Notes: generated by a model from the sequence alone, not told the origin. A stretch of DNA of 64,000 nt from Nocardioides guangzhouensis (GCF_004519545.1 NZ_SDKM01000003.1:165868-229867), one strand, 5' to 3'. Positions 8,685 to 18,236 are shown, counted from the stretch's first letter. A program made the numbers and translations.

Positions 8685-8744
8685 GGGCGCCATCCGACCA
8701 GCCGTACCCAGGTGCACCCAAGCAGAATCCGACTGGCAGGGCGC

Positions 8745-8972
8745 GGGGCGGGCGCCGTACGCTGTGCGGCACAGGCGTTCGAGCCGTCATCAGCGGCGAG
8801 CCTCCGGAAGAACGGGACCTCCCAGCGATGGGCAGGGCCTCACTAGAACCGGACGGGTAGGCCCGTCACAGCCGTCAACGAGTGGTCGCGTCGTACGACG
8901 GGACAAGCGGGGTGGTACCGCGGCAGTGATGTCGTCCTCGTGCCGGAGCACGAACGACGAGCCGCAGGAGAG
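8745..8972 (+). promoter_or_regulatory. T-box riboswitch of ileS (translational type)
   Basis: The 14-nt T-box is clear at 8909-8922 (GGGGTGGTACCGCG). Its TGGT (8913-8916) pairs with the NCCA end of uncharged tRNA, and the T matches discriminator A of tRNA-Ile. A short upstream hairpin near 8783-8797 (GCCG...CGGC) exposes ATC (8789-8791), a plausible isoleucine specifier. Downstream, 8931-8935 pairs with 8954-8958 and 8938-8943 with 8948-8953, forming a hairpin ending six bases before the Shine-Dalgarno GCAGGAG (8964-8970). No U-run terminator is seen, so control of translation is likely, as described for actinobacterial ileS leaders. The 5' boundary is approximate. Confidence 0.9.
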
Positions 8973-8978
8973 CCACCG

Positions 8979-11900
8979 ATGACCTACCCCAAGGTCTCCC
9001 ACACCGACGCCGGTCAGGTACCGGGCAACCCCGCCTTCCCGGCGATCGAGGAAGCCGTGCTGGCCTACTGGGAGAAGGACGGCACCTTCCAGGCCAGCGT
9101 CGACCAGCGCCCGGCCGGCGAGAACGGCGACAACGAGTTCGTCTTCTACGACGGCCCGCCGTTCGCGAACGGCCTGCCGCACTACGGCCACCTGCTCACC
9201 GGCTACGTGAAGGACGTCGTGCCGCGCTACCAGACGATGCGCGGCAGGCGGGTCGAGCGCCGTTTCGGCTGGGACACCCACGGCCTCCCGGCGGAGCTCG
9301 AGGCGATGCGCCTCAACGGCATCAAGACCACCGACGAGATCCTCGAGCTCGGCATCGAGAAGTTCAACGAGGCCTGCCGCGCCTCGGTGATGAAGTACAC
9401 CGGCGAGTGGCGCGACTACGTCACCCGGCAGGCCCGCTGGGTCGACTTCGACAACGACTACCGCACCATGAACCCCGACTACATGGAGTCGGTGATCTGG
9501 GCCTTCAAGCAGCTGCACGAGAAGGGCCTGGTCTACGAGGGATTCCGGGTGCTGCCCTACTGCTGGAACGACGAGACCCCGCTGTCCAACCACGAGCTGC
9601 GGATGGACGACGACGTCTACCAGAACCGCCAGGACCCCGCGGTCACCGTCGGCTACCGCATCGAGGGCACCGACGAGTCCGACCCGCTGGCGGGTGTGCT
9701 CGCGCTGGTCTGGACGACGACTCCGTGGACGCTGACGTCGAACCTCGGCGTGATGGTGGGCGAGGACATCGCGTACGTCGTCGTGGAGTCCGACGCGACC
9801 GGGACCACCGAGCGCTACCTCATCGCCGAGGCCCGGCTGCCGGCGTACGTCCGCGAGCTGGGGGAGGAGCCGGAGGTGCGGGGCCGCTACACCGGTGCCG
9901 AGCTGGTGGGGCGCACCTACCAGCCACCGTTCTCCTACTACCTCGGCCACGAGCGCGCCTTCCGGATCGTCGCCGCCTCCGAGTTCGTCACCACCACCGA
10001 CGGCACCGGACTCGTGCACACCGCCGGCGCGTTCGGTGAGGCCGACAAGGAGGTCACCGACCGCGAGGGCATCGAGGCGGTCATGCCGGTCGGCAAGGAC
10101 GGCCGGTTCACCGCGCCGGTCGACGAGTACGCCGGCATGCAGGTCTTCGACGCGAACCTCCACATCATCGACCACCTCAAAGCCGCCACCCGCGGAGGGG
10201 CTGACCGCGGCGCCGTCACCGAGGGAACGGTGCTGCTGCGCCGCGAGACCTACGACCACTCCTACCCGCACTGCTGGCGCTGCCGCGAGCCCCTGATCTA
10301 CAAGGGCGTCTCGTCGTGGTTCGTCGAGGTCACCGCGTTCAAGCAGCGGATGATCGAGCTCAACCAGCAGATCAACTGGGTGCCGGACCACATCAGGGAC
10401 GGCCAGTTCGGCAAGTGGCTGGAGAACGCCCGCGACTGGTCGATCACCCGCAACCGCTTCTGGGGCAGCCCGGTGCCGGTGTGGAAGAGCGACGACCCGG
10501 CGTACCCCCGCCTCGACGTCTACGGCTCGTTCGAGGACCTCGAGCGCGACTTCGGACGGCTACCGCGCAACAAGGACGGCCAGCCCGACCTGCACCGTCC
10601 GTACGTCGACGACCTGGTGCGCCCGAACCCCGACGACCCGACCGGGAGGTCGATGATGCGCCGGGTCCCCGACGTGCTCGACGTCTGGTTCGACTCGGGC
10701 TCGATGTCGTTCGCCCAGGTGCACGTGCCGTTCGAGAACGACGAGTGGTTCCTGCATCACTTCCCGGCCGACTTCATCGTCGAGTACATCGGCCAGACCC
10801 GCGGCTGGTTCTACACCCTGCACATCCTCGCCAGCGCGCTGTTCGACCGGCCCGCGTTCGAGAACTGCATCAGCCACGGCATCGTGCTCGGCTCCGACGG
10901 CAACAAGATGTCGAAGTCGCTGCGCAACTACCCCGACGTGCGCGAGGTCTTCGACCGCGACGGCGCCGACGCGATGCGCTGGTTCCTCATGGCTTCGCCG
11001 ATCCTGCGCGGCGGCAACCTGATCGTCACCGAGCAGGGCATCCGGGACTCCGTGCGCCAGGTGATGATCCCGCTGTGGAACAGCTGGTACTTCTTCAGCC
11101 TCTACGCCAACGCCGCCGGCGGCCCCGGCCAGGGGTACGACGCGCGGTGGTCGACGGCGTCCACTGACCCGCTCGACCGCTACCTGCTCGCCAAGACCCG
11201 GCAGTTCGTCGACGCGATGACCCGGCAGATGGACCACTACGAGGTCGCGAACGCCTGCGACTCGACGCGGGCGTTCCTCGACGTGCTCACGAACTGGTAC
11301 ATCCGCCGCTCCCGCGAGCGGTTCTGGTCGACCGGTGGCGAGGTCGACACCGCGGCGTTCGACACGCTCTACACGGTGCTCGACGTCGTGTGCCGGGTGA
11401 CGGCGCCGCTGCTGCCGCTCACCACCGAGGAGGTCTGGCGCGGCCTGACCGGCGGCCGGTCCGTGCACCTCGCCGACTGGCCCGATGCCGGCGACCTGCC
11501 GGCCGACGACGCTCTGGTGGCCGCGATGGACCAGGTGCGCGACGTCTGCTCGGCCGCCTCGGCGCTGCGCAAGGCGGCCGGCCTGCGCAACCGGCTGCCG
11601 CTGGCGGGGCTCACGGTCGTCGTCGACGGCCCCGACGCGCTGACGGGCTTCGAGGCGATCGTCGCCGACGAGCTCAATGTGAAGTCGGTCCTGCTGCTCG
11701 ACCTCGCCGCCCCGGAAGCTGCGTCGTACGGCGTGTCCCAGCGGCTCACGGTCAACGCCCGCGCCGCGGGCCCGCGCCTGGGCCGCGACGTGCAGGTGGC
11801 GATCAAGGGCTCGAAGTCGGGTGACTGGTCGGTGGCCGCGGACGGCACGGTGACCTCCGGCGGGCTGGCGCTCGAGGAGGGCGAGTACACCCTGGAGACC

Positions 11901-12212
11901 GTCGCCGCCGACTCCGTCGGCGACTCGGCGACCGGCATGCTGCCGCGCGGCGGGTTCGTGGTGCTCGACACCGCGGTCACCCCGGAGCTCGAGGCAGAGG
12001 GGCAGGCCCGCGACCTCGTCCGGTCCGTCCAGCAGGCCCGTCGCGACGCCGGCCTCGACGTGTCCGACCGGATCGCGCTGACCGTGCGCGCCCCTGAGAC
12101 GGTGCTGGCCGCGGCCCGCACCCACGAGGCGCTGGTCGCCGGCGAGACGCTGGCCACCACGGTGTCCTACGAGCCGGCCGAGGAGCTCGACGTCGAGGTG
12201 GTCCGGGCGTGA
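8979..12212 (+). CDS. ileS: Isoleucyl-tRNA synthetase IleS (long form)
   Basis: A 1077-residue class I synthetase that charges tRNA-Ile. The HIGH motif appears as HYGH in [15 protein letters not shown] (about residue 60) and KMSKS in [13 protein letters not shown] (about residue 635). The CP1 editing domain ([31 protein letters not shown]) and the anticodon-binding domain follow. The length and sequence style match the long, eukaryote-like IleS of actinobacteria rather than the ~940-residue form. ATG 8979 is preceded by GCAGGAG; the in-frame GTG at 8940 lies within the T-box leader hairpin and is rejected. Expression is predicted to respond to uncharged tRNA-Ile through the T-box. Confidence 0.97.
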   Translation: MTYPKVSHTDAGQVPGNPAFPAIEEAVLAYWEKDGTFQASVDQRPAGENGDNEFVFYDGPPFANGLPHYGHLLTGYVKDVVPRYQTMRGRRVERRFGWDTHGLPAELEAMRLNGIKTTDEILELGIEKFNEACRASVMKYTGEWRDYVTRQARWVDFDNDYRTMNPDYMESVIWAFKQLHEKGLVYEGFRVLPYCWNDETPLSNHELRMDDDVYQNRQDPAVTVGYRIEGTDESDPLAGVLALVWTTTPWTLTSNLGVMVGEDIAYVVVESDATGTTERYLIAEARLPAYVRELGEEPEVRGRYTGAELVGRTYQPPFSYYLGHERAFRIVAASEFVTTTDGTGLVHTAGAFGEADKEVTDREGIEAVMPVGKDGRFTAPVDEYAGMQVFDANLHIIDHLKAATRGGADRGAVTEGTVLLRRETYDHSYPHCWRCREPLIYKGVSSWFVEVTAFKQRMIELNQQINWVPDHIRDGQFGKWLENARDWSITRNRFWGSPVPVWKSDDPAYPRLDVYGSFEDLERDFGRLPRNKDGQPDLHRPYVDDLVRPNPDDPTGRSMMRRVPDVLDVWFDSGSMSFAQVHVPFENDEWFLHHFPADFIVEYIGQTRGWFYTLHILASALFDRPAFENCISHGIVLGSDGNKMSKSLRNYPDVREVFDRDGADAMRWFLMASPILRGGNLIVTEQGIRDSVRQVMIPLWNSWYFFSLYANAAGGPGQGYDARWSTASTDPLDRYLLAKTRQFVDAMTRQMDHYEVANACDSTRAFLDVLTNWYIRRSRERFWSTGGEVDTAAFDTLYTVLDVVCRVTAPLLPLTTEEVWRGLTGGRSVHLADWPDAGDLPADDALVAAMDQVRDVCSAASALRKAAGLRNRLPLAGLTVVVDGPDALTGFEAIVADELNVKSVLLLDLAAPEAASYGVSQRLTVNARAAGPRLGRDVQVAIKGSKSGDWSVAADGTVTSGGLALEEGEYTLETVAADSVGDSATGMLPRGGFVVLDTAVTPELEAEGQARDLVRSVQQARRDAGLDVSDRIALTVRAPETVLAAARTHEALVAGETLATTVSYEPAEELDVEVVRA

Positions 12213-12219
12213 CGTCCAC

Positions 12220-12264
12220 CCCACGCGAATGCTCGCTGCGCTCCGCCTCGCTCAGGGACTCCGA
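12220..12264. repeat. GCTCGCTGCGCTC-type low-complexity element
   Basis: Between ileS and the VOC gene is a GCTCGCTGCGCTCCGCC/TCGCTCAG sequence sharing the core CTCGCTGCGCTC with the reverse complement of the region just after secA (45163-45180). It is probably a short dispersed repeat; the boundaries are uncertain. Confidence 0.4.
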
Positions 12265-12942
12265 ATGAGCCTGGCGACCTGGAAGGACCTCTGCATCGAC
12301 GCGCTCGAGCCCGACACGATGGGAGCATTCTGGGCGCCGGTGCTCGGCCTCGAGCGCGACGTGGTGAAGCCGCACGCGACCGCGCTGCTCGGCTCCGCGC
12401 CGTACCAGCGGGTCTGGGTGAACCACGTCGACCGGCCGAAGACCGTCAAGCACCGCGTGCACCTCGACGTGGCCACCGCGGCGATCGAGGACCTGGTCGC
12501 GCTCGGTGCCACCGTGGTCGCGCCCATGGAGGAGACCGGGTTGGGGTGGACGCTGATGGCCGACCCCGAGGGCGGCGAGTTCTGCGCGTTCCTCCGCGAC
12601 CCGGCCGACCTCCCGGCGTACCGCCTGCGTGCGGTCGGCGTCGACTGCGCCGACGCGGCCGCCCAGGCGGCATGGTGGGGCGAGGTCTTCGGCGTGACCC
12701 CGACGACGCACGACGGGTGGGTCACGCTCGAGAGGGCGACGCCGGACCCGCTGATCGAGCTCGACTTCGCGCCGGTGCCCGAGCCCCGGCAGGGGCCGAA
12801 CCGGGTGCACTGGGACGTCACCGGCGAGGTCCGGCCGCTGCTGGAGCGCGGCGCCACGGTCCTGTGGGAGATGCCGGACTGGAGGGTGCTCGCGGATCCC
12901 GAGGGCAACGAGTTCTGCGTCTTCCCGCCTCCCCGGGCGTGA
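12265..12942 (+). CDS. VOC family protein with two glyoxalase-like domains
   Basis: A 225-residue protein built of two similar halves. Residues about 5-110 (WKDLCIDALEPDTMGAFWAPVLGLE ... DPEGGEFCAFLRDP) and 115-223 (AVGVDCADAAAQAAWWGEVFGV ... DPEGNEFCVFPPP) each end in the DPEGxEFC motif of the Glyoxalase_6-like VOC subgroup. Such proteins include metal-dependent lyases and dioxygenases and also binding proteins. No substrate can be assigned. The ATG at 12265 lies just after a short repeat; the ORF extends upstream to 12229 but only through repeat sequence. Confidence 0.85.
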   Translation: MSLATWKDLCIDALEPDTMGAFWAPVLGLERDVVKPHATALLGSAPYQRVWVNHVDRPKTVKHRVHLDVATAAIEDLVALGATVVAPMEETGLGWTLMADPEGGEFCAFLRDPADLPAYRLRAVGVDCADAAAQAAWWGEVFGVTPTTHDGWVTLERATPDPLIELDFAPVPEPRQGPNRVHWDVTGEVRPLLERGATVLWEMPDWRVLADPEGNEFCVFPPPRA

Positions 12943-12967
12943 GGGGCCGACCTGCTTGGATGAGGGC

Positions 12968-14089
12968 ATGCCGATCGACCTCTCCGCCGACGCCGTCACC
13001 CTGACCGAGCAGCTGGTCAACGTCTTCTCCGTCAGCCTCGACGAGAAGCAGATCGCCGACGAGGTCGAGGAGGCGCTGGGCGCGGTCAGCCACCTCGAGG
13101 TAACCCGCCGCGGCAACACGGTCGTCGCTCGCACCGACCTCGGTCGCCGGGAGCGTGTGGTGATCGCCGGACACCTCGACACGGTGCCGCTCAACGACAA
13201 CCTGCCGGCGTGGCGCGACGAGGAGAACCTGCACGGCCTCGGTTCCTGCGACATGAAGGGTGGCGTCGCGGTGGCGCTCAGGCTCGCCGCCCATCTCGCC
13301 GCGCCCAACCGGGACGTCACCTACGTCTTCTACGAGGCCGAGGAGATCGAGGCCGAGCACAACGGCCTGGCCAAGCTCGCCGCCAGCGACCCCGAGCTCA
13401 TGCGGGCCGACTTCGCGATCCTCATGGAGCCGAGCAACGCGGGCGTCGAGGCCGGCTGCCAGGGAACGATGCGCATCGACGTCCGACTCGCCGGCGAGCG
13501 CGCGCACAGCGCCCGCAGCTGGATGGGCGACAACGCCATCCACAAGGCCGGGGCCGTGCTGCGGCTGCTCGACGACTACCGCGAGCGGCAGCCGTGGATC
13601 GACGGCCTGCGCTACCGCGAGGGCCTCAACGCGGTGAGGGTGCACGGCGGCGTGGCCGGCAACGTGGTCCCCGACGAGTGCGTGGTCGAGGTCAACTACC
13701 GCTTCGCGCCCGACCGCTCCGAGGTCGAGGCCGAGGAGTTCCTGCGCGGCTTCTTCCGCGGGTACGACGTCACGATCACCGACAGCGCCCCCGGCGCGCT
13801 GCCCGGGCTCTCCGTGCCCGCCGCGGCGGCGTTCCTCGCGACGGTCGGCGGCGAGGCGCACCCCAAGTTCGGCTGGACCGACGTCGCCCGGTTCAGCGGG
13901 CTCGGCGTGCCCGCGGTGAACTACGGACCCGGCGACCCGTTGCTGGCGCACAAGCAGGAGGAGCACGTGCCGTTCGCGGACATCGAGCGCTGCGAGGCCC
14001 GGCTCCGGGCCTGGCTGACAGAGGGGCTGACGGAGGGGCTGACGGAGGGGATGACGGTCGGGCAGGCAGATCAGGGGGAGGGCGCATGA
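12968..14089 (+). CDS. dapE: Succinyl-diaminopimelate desuccinylase DapE
   Basis: A 373-residue M20 metallopeptidase-family enzyme hydrolysing N-succinyl-LL-diaminopimelate. Metal-binding motifs are visible: AGHLDTVPLNDN (His, Asp), GLGSCDMKGGVA (bridging Asp), and YEAEEIEAEHNGL (catalytic/metal Glu pair); MEPSN and the terminal GDPLLAHKQEEHV supply further ligands. The C-terminus carries an unusual in-frame tandem repeat LTEGLTEGLTEGM. Start ATG 12968 follows GAGGG. Its stop overlaps the start of the next gene (ATGA), so they are cotranscribed. Together with dapC and dapD it gives three steps of the succinylase pathway in this window. Confidence 0.93.
   Translation: MPIDLSADAVTLTEQLVNVFSVSLDEKQIADEVEEALGAVSHLEVTRRGNTVVARTDLGRRERVVIAGHLDTVPLNDNLPAWRDEENLHGLGSCDMKGGVAVALRLAAHLAAPNRDVTYVFYEAEEIEAEHNGLAKLAASDPELMRADFAILMEPSNAGVEAGCQGTMRIDVRLAGERAHSARSWMGDNAIHKAGAVLRLLDDYRERQPWIDGLRYREGLNAVRVHGGVAGNVVPDECVVEVNYRFAPDRSEVEAEEFLRGFFRGYDVTITDSAPGALPGLSVPAAAAFLATVGGEAHPKFGWTDVARFSGLGVPAVNYGPGDPLLAHKQEEHVPFADIERCEARLRAWLTEGLTEGLTEGMTVGQADQGEGA
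14015..14050 (+). repeat. 12-bp tandem repeat inside the dapE 3' end
   Basis: Three units of CTGACGGAGGGG (the first with one change), encoding LTEG repeats before the stop. Unit length is a multiple of three, so copy-number change keeps the frame. Confidence 0.9.
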
Positions 14090-14847
14090 GCCGGGACAAG
14101 CGCAAGGGGCCGGTGCTGATGCGCCGGTCCCAGGTCGACACGGGCACCACCGACCAGCGGCTGCTGGACTCGCGCGGCCCGACGGACTGGGTGCACGCCG
14201 ATCCGTGGCGAGTCCTCCGCATCCAGTCCGAGTTCGTCGAGGGCTTCGGGGCGCTGGCCGAGCTCGGGCCGGCGATCGGGGTGTTCGGGTCGGCGCGCAC
14301 CGCGAACCACGACCCGGCGTACGCCCAGGGCGAGCAGGTCGGGCGGCTCCTCGTCGAGCACGGGTTCGCGGTGATCACCGGCGGCGGGCCCGGCGCCATG
14401 GAGGCCGCCAACAAGGGTGCCTCCGAGGCCGGCGGCATCAGTGTGGGGCTCGGCATCGAGCTGCCCTTCGAGGCGGGGCTCAACCAGTGGGTCGACGTCG
14501 GCATCAACTTCCGGTACTTCTTCGCCCGCAAGACCATGTTCGTGAAGTACGCCCAGGGTTTCGTGGTGCTGCCCGGTGGGCTCGGCACGTTCGACGAGCT
14601 CTTCGAGGCGCTCACCCTGGTGCAGACCCAGAAGGTCACGTCGTTCCCGGTCGTCCTGGTGGGCGTCGACTACTGGTCGGGCCTCATGGACTGGCTGCGG
14701 GGCACGGTGCTGGCGGGAGGCAAGATCACCCAGGACGACCTCGACCTGATCACGGTCACCGACGACGTCGACCTCGCGGTACGCCTCATGGTGGAGGCGC
14801 GCGAGGGCCACGGCCCCACCGCCGACAAGCCGCACCAGCCGGAGTGA
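14086..14847 (+). CDS. LOG/TIGR00730 family Rossmann-fold protein
   Basis: A 253-residue protein with the signature motifs of the lysine-decarboxylase-like (LOG) family: GVFGSARTA near residue 66, GGGPGAMEAANKGA near 103, and PGGLGTFDELFE near 168. Characterised relatives are cytokinin riboside 5'-monophosphate phosphoribohydrolases or nucleotide 5'-monophosphate nucleosidases; the old 'lysine decarboxylase' label is misleading. It overlaps the dapE stop by four bases. The ATG start therefore follows from translational coupling. The exact substrate is not determined. Confidence 0.9.
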   Translation: MSRDKRKGPVLMRRSQVDTGTTDQRLLDSRGPTDWVHADPWRVLRIQSEFVEGFGALAELGPAIGVFGSARTANHDPAYAQGEQVGRLLVEHGFAVITGGGPGAMEAANKGASEAGGISVGLGIELPFEAGLNQWVDVGINFRYFFARKTMFVKYAQGFVVLPGGLGTFDELFEALTLVQTQKVTSFPVVLVGVDYWSGLMDWLRGTVLAGGKITQDDLDLITVTDDVDLAVRLMVEAREGHGPTADKPHQPE

Positions 14848-14854
14848 GCCGCAC

Positions 14855-15259
14855 ATGACCTGGTTCTTCGCGATCCTCATCGTGCTGGCCCTGGGCGGCA
14901 TCGCGATGGTCGCAAGCGGCTGGGGGGCACCCCTCGCGCCGACGTACGACGACCGGCCGGACGTGCTGGTGCCGGCCGACGACCTGGTCGGGGGCGACCT
15001 CCGTCGGGTGCGCTTCACCACCGTCCTGCGGGGCTACCGGATGTCCGAGGTGGACGCCCTCCTCGACCGCCTCGCCGCCCAGCTCGAGGACGCCGAACGT
15101 CGTGCCGCCGAGGCGGAGGGCGACGACGGCCCTCCCGCGGACCACCTTGCCGATCACCCAGCCGACCACCCAGCCGACCACCCAGCCGACCACCCTGACG
15201 ACCACTCTGCCGATCGCCCCGCCGACGGCGGGGGTGATGGCCCCCACACTGGCGTTTAG
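14855..15259 (+). CDS. DivIVA-domain membrane protein with Asp-His repeats
   Basis: A 134-residue protein with an N-terminal membrane helix (WFFAILIVLALGGIAMVA) and then a DivIVA-like motif: VRFTTVLRGYRMSEVDALLDRLAAQLE, which resembles the F...RGY...EVD...L core of DivIVA/Wag31 and related actinobacterial proteins. The tail consists of DHPA repeats encoded by 12-bp units. It sits seven bases after the LOG gene and before another membrane gene, so it belongs to the same likely operon starting at dapE. It may act at the cell envelope, but no partner is visible. Confidence 0.75.
   Translation: MTWFFAILIVLALGGIAMVASGWGAPLAPTYDDRPDVLVPADDLVGGDLRRVRFTTVLRGYRMSEVDALLDRLAAQLEDAERRAAEAEGDDGPPADHLADHPADHPADHPADHPDDHSADRPADGGGDGPHTGV
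15140..15223 (+). repeat. 12-bp tandem repeat encoding DHPA units
   Basis: About seven imperfect units of GACCACCCAGCC within the DivIVA-domain gene. All are in frame and give a His/Asp/Pro-rich tail. Confidence 0.85.
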
Positions 15260-15273
15260 GGCACACTCGCCCC

Positions 15274-15699
15274 GTGCCCCTCGAATGGATCGTCTACATC
15301 CTCACCGCGCTCGCAGGCGTCGTGGTGGTCCTCACGCGTGTCCGGCTCGGGGGCGACAAGGCGGGAGCCGGACGGCTCCAGATCTCGCACGGCCTGCTCA
15401 ACACGCACACGATCGTCGGCCTCGCAGCGCTCATGTGCTGGGTGGTGTTCCTGGTCACCGGGTTCGGTGACGGCAGTGGCAACGCGCTCATCGGCATCGC
15501 GGCGCTCGCGCTGTGGTGGATCACCGCGATCGTGGGCCTGATGATCCTCATCCGTTGGCTCCCCTCCCAGGGCAAGCACTCCGCCGGCGCCGTCCACGAC
15601 GAATGGAGCGAAGGGCCGGGGCTCTCGATCCTCGCCCACGTCGGGATGCTGGTCGGCGTCAGCGTGTTCACCTGGGCCTACCTCACCTCGGCGGTGTAG
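15274..15699 (+). CDS. Small four-helix membrane protein
   Basis: A 141-residue protein with about four hydrophobic helices (residues 5-20, 44-62, 71-93 and 117-137). His residues occur at or near helix ends (QISHGLLNTHTIVG, LAHVGMLVG), a pattern that can bind haem, but I do not recognise the family and no haem motif is certain. It starts (GTG) 14 bases after the DivIVA-like gene and ends three bases before the M14 peptidase gene. It is therefore probably cotranscribed with both. Confidence 0.6.
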   Translation: MPLEWIVYILTALAGVVVVLTRVRLGGDKAGAGRLQISHGLLNTHTIVGLAALMCWVVFLVTGFGDGSGNALIGIAALALWWITAIVGLMILIRWLPSQGKHSAGAVHDEWSEGPGLSILAHVGMLVGVSVFTWAYLTSAV

Positions 15700-15702
15700 C
15701 TC

Positions 15703-16476
15703 ATGTTCTCTCGGGTCCTCCTCACGGCAGCGGCGGTCGCCCTGCCGCTCCTCGCCACCCCGGCGCTCACCTCGGCCTCCCCGGCCGCGCCGGTCGCCCG
15801 GCAAGCGGCCGCGCGACTGCCCGACGCGGTCGTGGAGAAGCGCGTGATCGGTCGCAGCCGGCAGGACCGGCCGATCGTCGCCTGGCGGGTCGGTCGTCCC
15901 GGCAACCGCGACCGGGCGGTGATCTTCTCGACGATGCACGGCGACGAGCGGCACACCCGGCAGATCCTGCTGGCACTCAGGGACGGTGCCGAGGTGCGTG
16001 GCATCGACATGTGGCTGGTGCCGACGTACAACCCCGACGGCTACGCCCGCCACACCCGCAAGAACGCCCGCGGCGTCGACCTCAACCGCAACTTCCCCTA
16101 CCGCTGGCGCGACCTCGACGGCAGCTACGAGTCCGGGGCGCGGGCCGCTTCCGAGCCCGAGACCCGCGCCGTCATGCGGTTCTTGCGCGACGTGCGCCCG
16201 AAGTGGGTGGTCAGCTTCCACCAGCCGCTGCACGGCGTCGACACGGACACCAAGCGGCCGGCGTTCGCACGCCGCCTCGCCGACCACCTCAACCTGCCGC
16301 GCAAGCAGTTCACGTGCGGCGGCGTGTGCCACGGAACGATGACGATGTGGTTCAACCACAACTTCGCCGGCGCGGCGATCACGGTCGAGTACGGCGCCAG
16401 CCCGACCCGCTACCGCATGCGGAAGGCCGCACCGCGGCAGCTGCTCAAGGCGCTCTACGCCTACCGGGTCGGCTGA
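15703..16476 (+). CDS. Secreted M14-family zinc carboxypeptidase
   Basis: A 257-residue protein. An N-terminal signal peptide (FSRVLLTAAAVALPLLATPALTSASPA) precedes a compact M14 domain with the zinc motif STMHGDERH (His and Glu ligands), the substrate arginine region VDLNRNFP, the third zinc His in VSFHQPLHG, and a terminal EYG carrying the catalytic Glu. This pattern resembles MpaA-type murein peptide amidases. It would trim peptides, possibly wall peptides, outside the cell. It closes a run of closely spaced genes beginning at dapE, fitting an envelope theme. Confidence 0.88.
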   Translation: MFSRVLLTAAAVALPLLATPALTSASPAAPVARQAAARLPDAVVEKRVIGRSRQDRPIVAWRVGRPGNRDRAVIFSTMHGDERHTRQILLALRDGAEVRGIDMWLVPTYNPDGYARHTRKNARGVDLNRNFPYRWRDLDGSYESGARAASEPETRAVMRFLRDVRPKWVVSFHQPLHGVDTDTKRPAFARRLADHLNLPRKQFTCGGVCHGTMTMWFNHNFAGAAITVEYGASPTRYRMRKAAPRQLLKALYAYRVG

Positions 16477-16497
16477 CCCGGCACAGGATGTGCCGAC

Positions 16498-17292
16498 TCA
16501 CCGGCCTTCGTAGACCGGCTTCTCCTTGGCGAGGAAGGCGTCCACGGCAGCACGGTGGTCGCGGGTGCCGCCGGTGAGCGTCATCATCTCGCCCTCGAAC
16601 GCGATCGCGTCCTCGAACGACGCGCCGGCGGAGTTCGCCACCGCGCGCCGGATCGCGCCGTAGGCCACGGTCGGCCCCGCCGCCAGGCGCCCGGCCAGCC
16701 GGGCGACCTCGGCGGCGAAGTCCTCGGCCGGCACCACCGACGTGGCCAGGCCGAGCTCCAGCGCCTGCGCCGACCCGATGGTGCTGGGGAAGTAGAGCAG
16801 CTCGATCGCCTTGGCCCGGCCGACGATCCGCTGGAGGGTCCACGTGGCGCCGGTGTCCGCCGACAGCGCCACCCCGGTGAAGGCGAGGTTGAAGCCGGCC
16901 GACTCGGCCAGCACCCGGAGGTCGCACGCGAACGCCAGGCTCGCGCCGGCCCCGGCAGCCACACCCTGGACCGCGGCGACCACCGGCTTCGGCATCGTCG
17001 CCAGCAGCGTCACGATCGGGTTGTAGTGCCGCTCGACGGTGGTGAACAGCGCGTCGCTCGACCCGCTCCGGAGGAGCTCGACGTGCTCCTTGAGGTCCTG
17101 ACCGACGCAGAACGCGCGCCCGGAGCCGGAGAGCACCACGCAGCGCACCGCGTCGTCCTCCGCGGCCGAGCGGACCGCCTCCAGCAGCGCCTCCTTGGTG
17201 GCCACGTCGAGGCTGTTCATCGCGTCCGGGCGGTTCAGCGTGATCGTGGCGACGCCGTCGGCGACCTCGAGGAGGACGGGCTGGTCGGACAT
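16498..17292 (-). CDS. Enoyl-CoA hydratase/isomerase family protein (PaaG-like)
   Basis: A 264-residue crotonase-fold protein. The oxyanion-hole loops are visible as GSGRAFCVGQDLKEH and VQGVAAGAGASLAFACDL. The position of the PaaG catalytic Asp is kept in ALSADTGATWTLQRIVG, while the second Glu of classical hydratases is not, which favours an isomerase such as PaaG. The gene lies 52 bases downstream of a PaaX-family regulator on the same strand. No other phenylacetate genes are present, so the substrate may differ. The ATG at 17292 is preceded by a GGGATCC-rich leader. Confidence 0.85.
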   Translation of the reverse strand: MSDQPVLLEVADGVATITLNRPDAMNSLDVATKEALLEAVRSAAEDDAVRCVVLSGSGRAFCVGQDLKEHVELLRSGSSDALFTTVERHYNPIVTLLATMPKPVVAAVQGVAAGAGASLAFACDLRVLAESAGFNLAFTGVALSADTGATWTLQRIVGRAKAIELLYFPSTIGSAQALELGLATSVVPAEDFAAEVARLAGRLAAGPTVAYGAIRRAVANSAGASFEDAIAFEGEMMTLTGGTRDHRAAVDAFLAKEKPVYEGR

Positions 17293-17344
17293 CGGGGATC
17301 CCTTCGTCGGGGCGAGTGTGGGGCGGGTCGTGGGGCGGGGCAGG

Positions 17345-18118
17345 TCACTGGAGGCAGCGGTCGACGTACCGGTCGGCGCCGGGCTTGAGCCGCTCCGCCT
17401 CCGCGGTGAAGTGTGCCGCAGCCTCCCGCCCCGGCCACGCGGCGGGCAGCAGCTCGTCGGGCAGGCCGGGATCGCGGAACAGGAACAGCCGCCACTCGTG
17501 CACCAGCGAGAAACGCTGGGCGAACGCCGCCTCGTCCGGGTCGTCGTGGTCGTCGACGGGCTCGACCTCCCGCACCCGCTCCAGCCACTCGGCGTACTCC
17601 TCGCCGAGGGTGGCGAGGTCCCAGCACGACGCCGGGAGTCCGGCCGGCTGGAAGTCGGTCGCGGTCGCGGTGGCCGCGGTCGCGCCCTCGCCTCCCAGCA
17701 GGCCGGTGAGCTCGGGCTGCGGCCACGGCGAGATCCAGACGGCGTCAGACAGCTCGGCGTACCCCAGCCAGCCGAGGCCGGCCCGGACCCGGTTGCGGTC
17801 GGCGCGCTGCCGGATCGGGTCCAGGAACACCAGGTGCCAGCAGCCGTCCCACTCCCGGCGCGTCGTGCGGTAGATCCGCTCGGCGGCAGCGTCGAGGCGC
17901 CGGATCGCCTGCTCCGTCGCGGCGTACCCACGACCGGCCTCCAGCATCGTCGGCTCGAGCCAGCCCTGGATCACCATCCGCGAGATGGCGGTGCGCACCG
18001 CCGGCGCGGCGATCCCGACCGGCTCGAGGAGCCGGACCAGCGCGGCCACGGGCGCCTCGTTGCCACGCGTGCGCAGGTGGTCTCCGTAGACATCGAACAG
18101 GGCCGACCGCGCGTGCAT
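17345..18118 (-). CDS. PaaX-family transcriptional regulator
   Basis: A 257-residue regulator. It has an N-terminal winged helix (DVYGDHLRTRG ... AVRTAISRMVIQGWLEP), a central domain beginning YRTTRREWDGCWHLVFLD and a C-terminal segment SLVHEWRLFLFRDPGLPDELLP. This order is the PaaX/PaaX_C architecture. PaaX of E. coli represses phenylacetate genes and is released by phenylacetyl-CoA. Here it probably controls the downstream crotonase gene and perhaps itself. The start at ATG 18118 gives the usual PaaX N-terminus (SALFDVYGDHL); the longer reading frame upstream has no matching sequence. Confidence 0.88.
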   Translation of the reverse strand: MHARSALFDVYGDHLRTRGNEAPVAALVRLLEPVGIAAPAVRTAISRMVIQGWLEPTMLEAGRGYAATEQAIRRLDAAAERIYRTTRREWDGCWHLVFLDPIRQRADRNRVRAGLGWLGYAELSDAVWISPWPQPELTGLLGGEGATAATATATDFQPAGLPASCWDLATLGEEYAEWLERVREVEPVDDHDDPDEAAFAQRFSLVHEWRLFLFRDPGLPDELLPAAWPGREAAAHFTAEAERLKPGADRYVDRCLQ

Positions 18119-18236
18119 GGGAGGGAGTCTGCCAGCGAACCTGACCGGAACGTGTCGGAGCACACCCGGCGATAGGGGATAATGGCCGCGCGTACGGCGC
18201 CACCAGGCGCTCGGAGGAACAGGAAGAGGTGCGCGG

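Noticed and set aside
8790..10391. Long minus-strand open frame opposite the start of ileS
   Set aside because: It covers the T-box and the ileS 5' half, and has no family-like sequence.
13210..14085. Upstream extension of the LOG-family gene through dapE
   Set aside because: The extension is a shadow of dapE in another frame; the ATG overlapping the dapE stop gives the normal family length.
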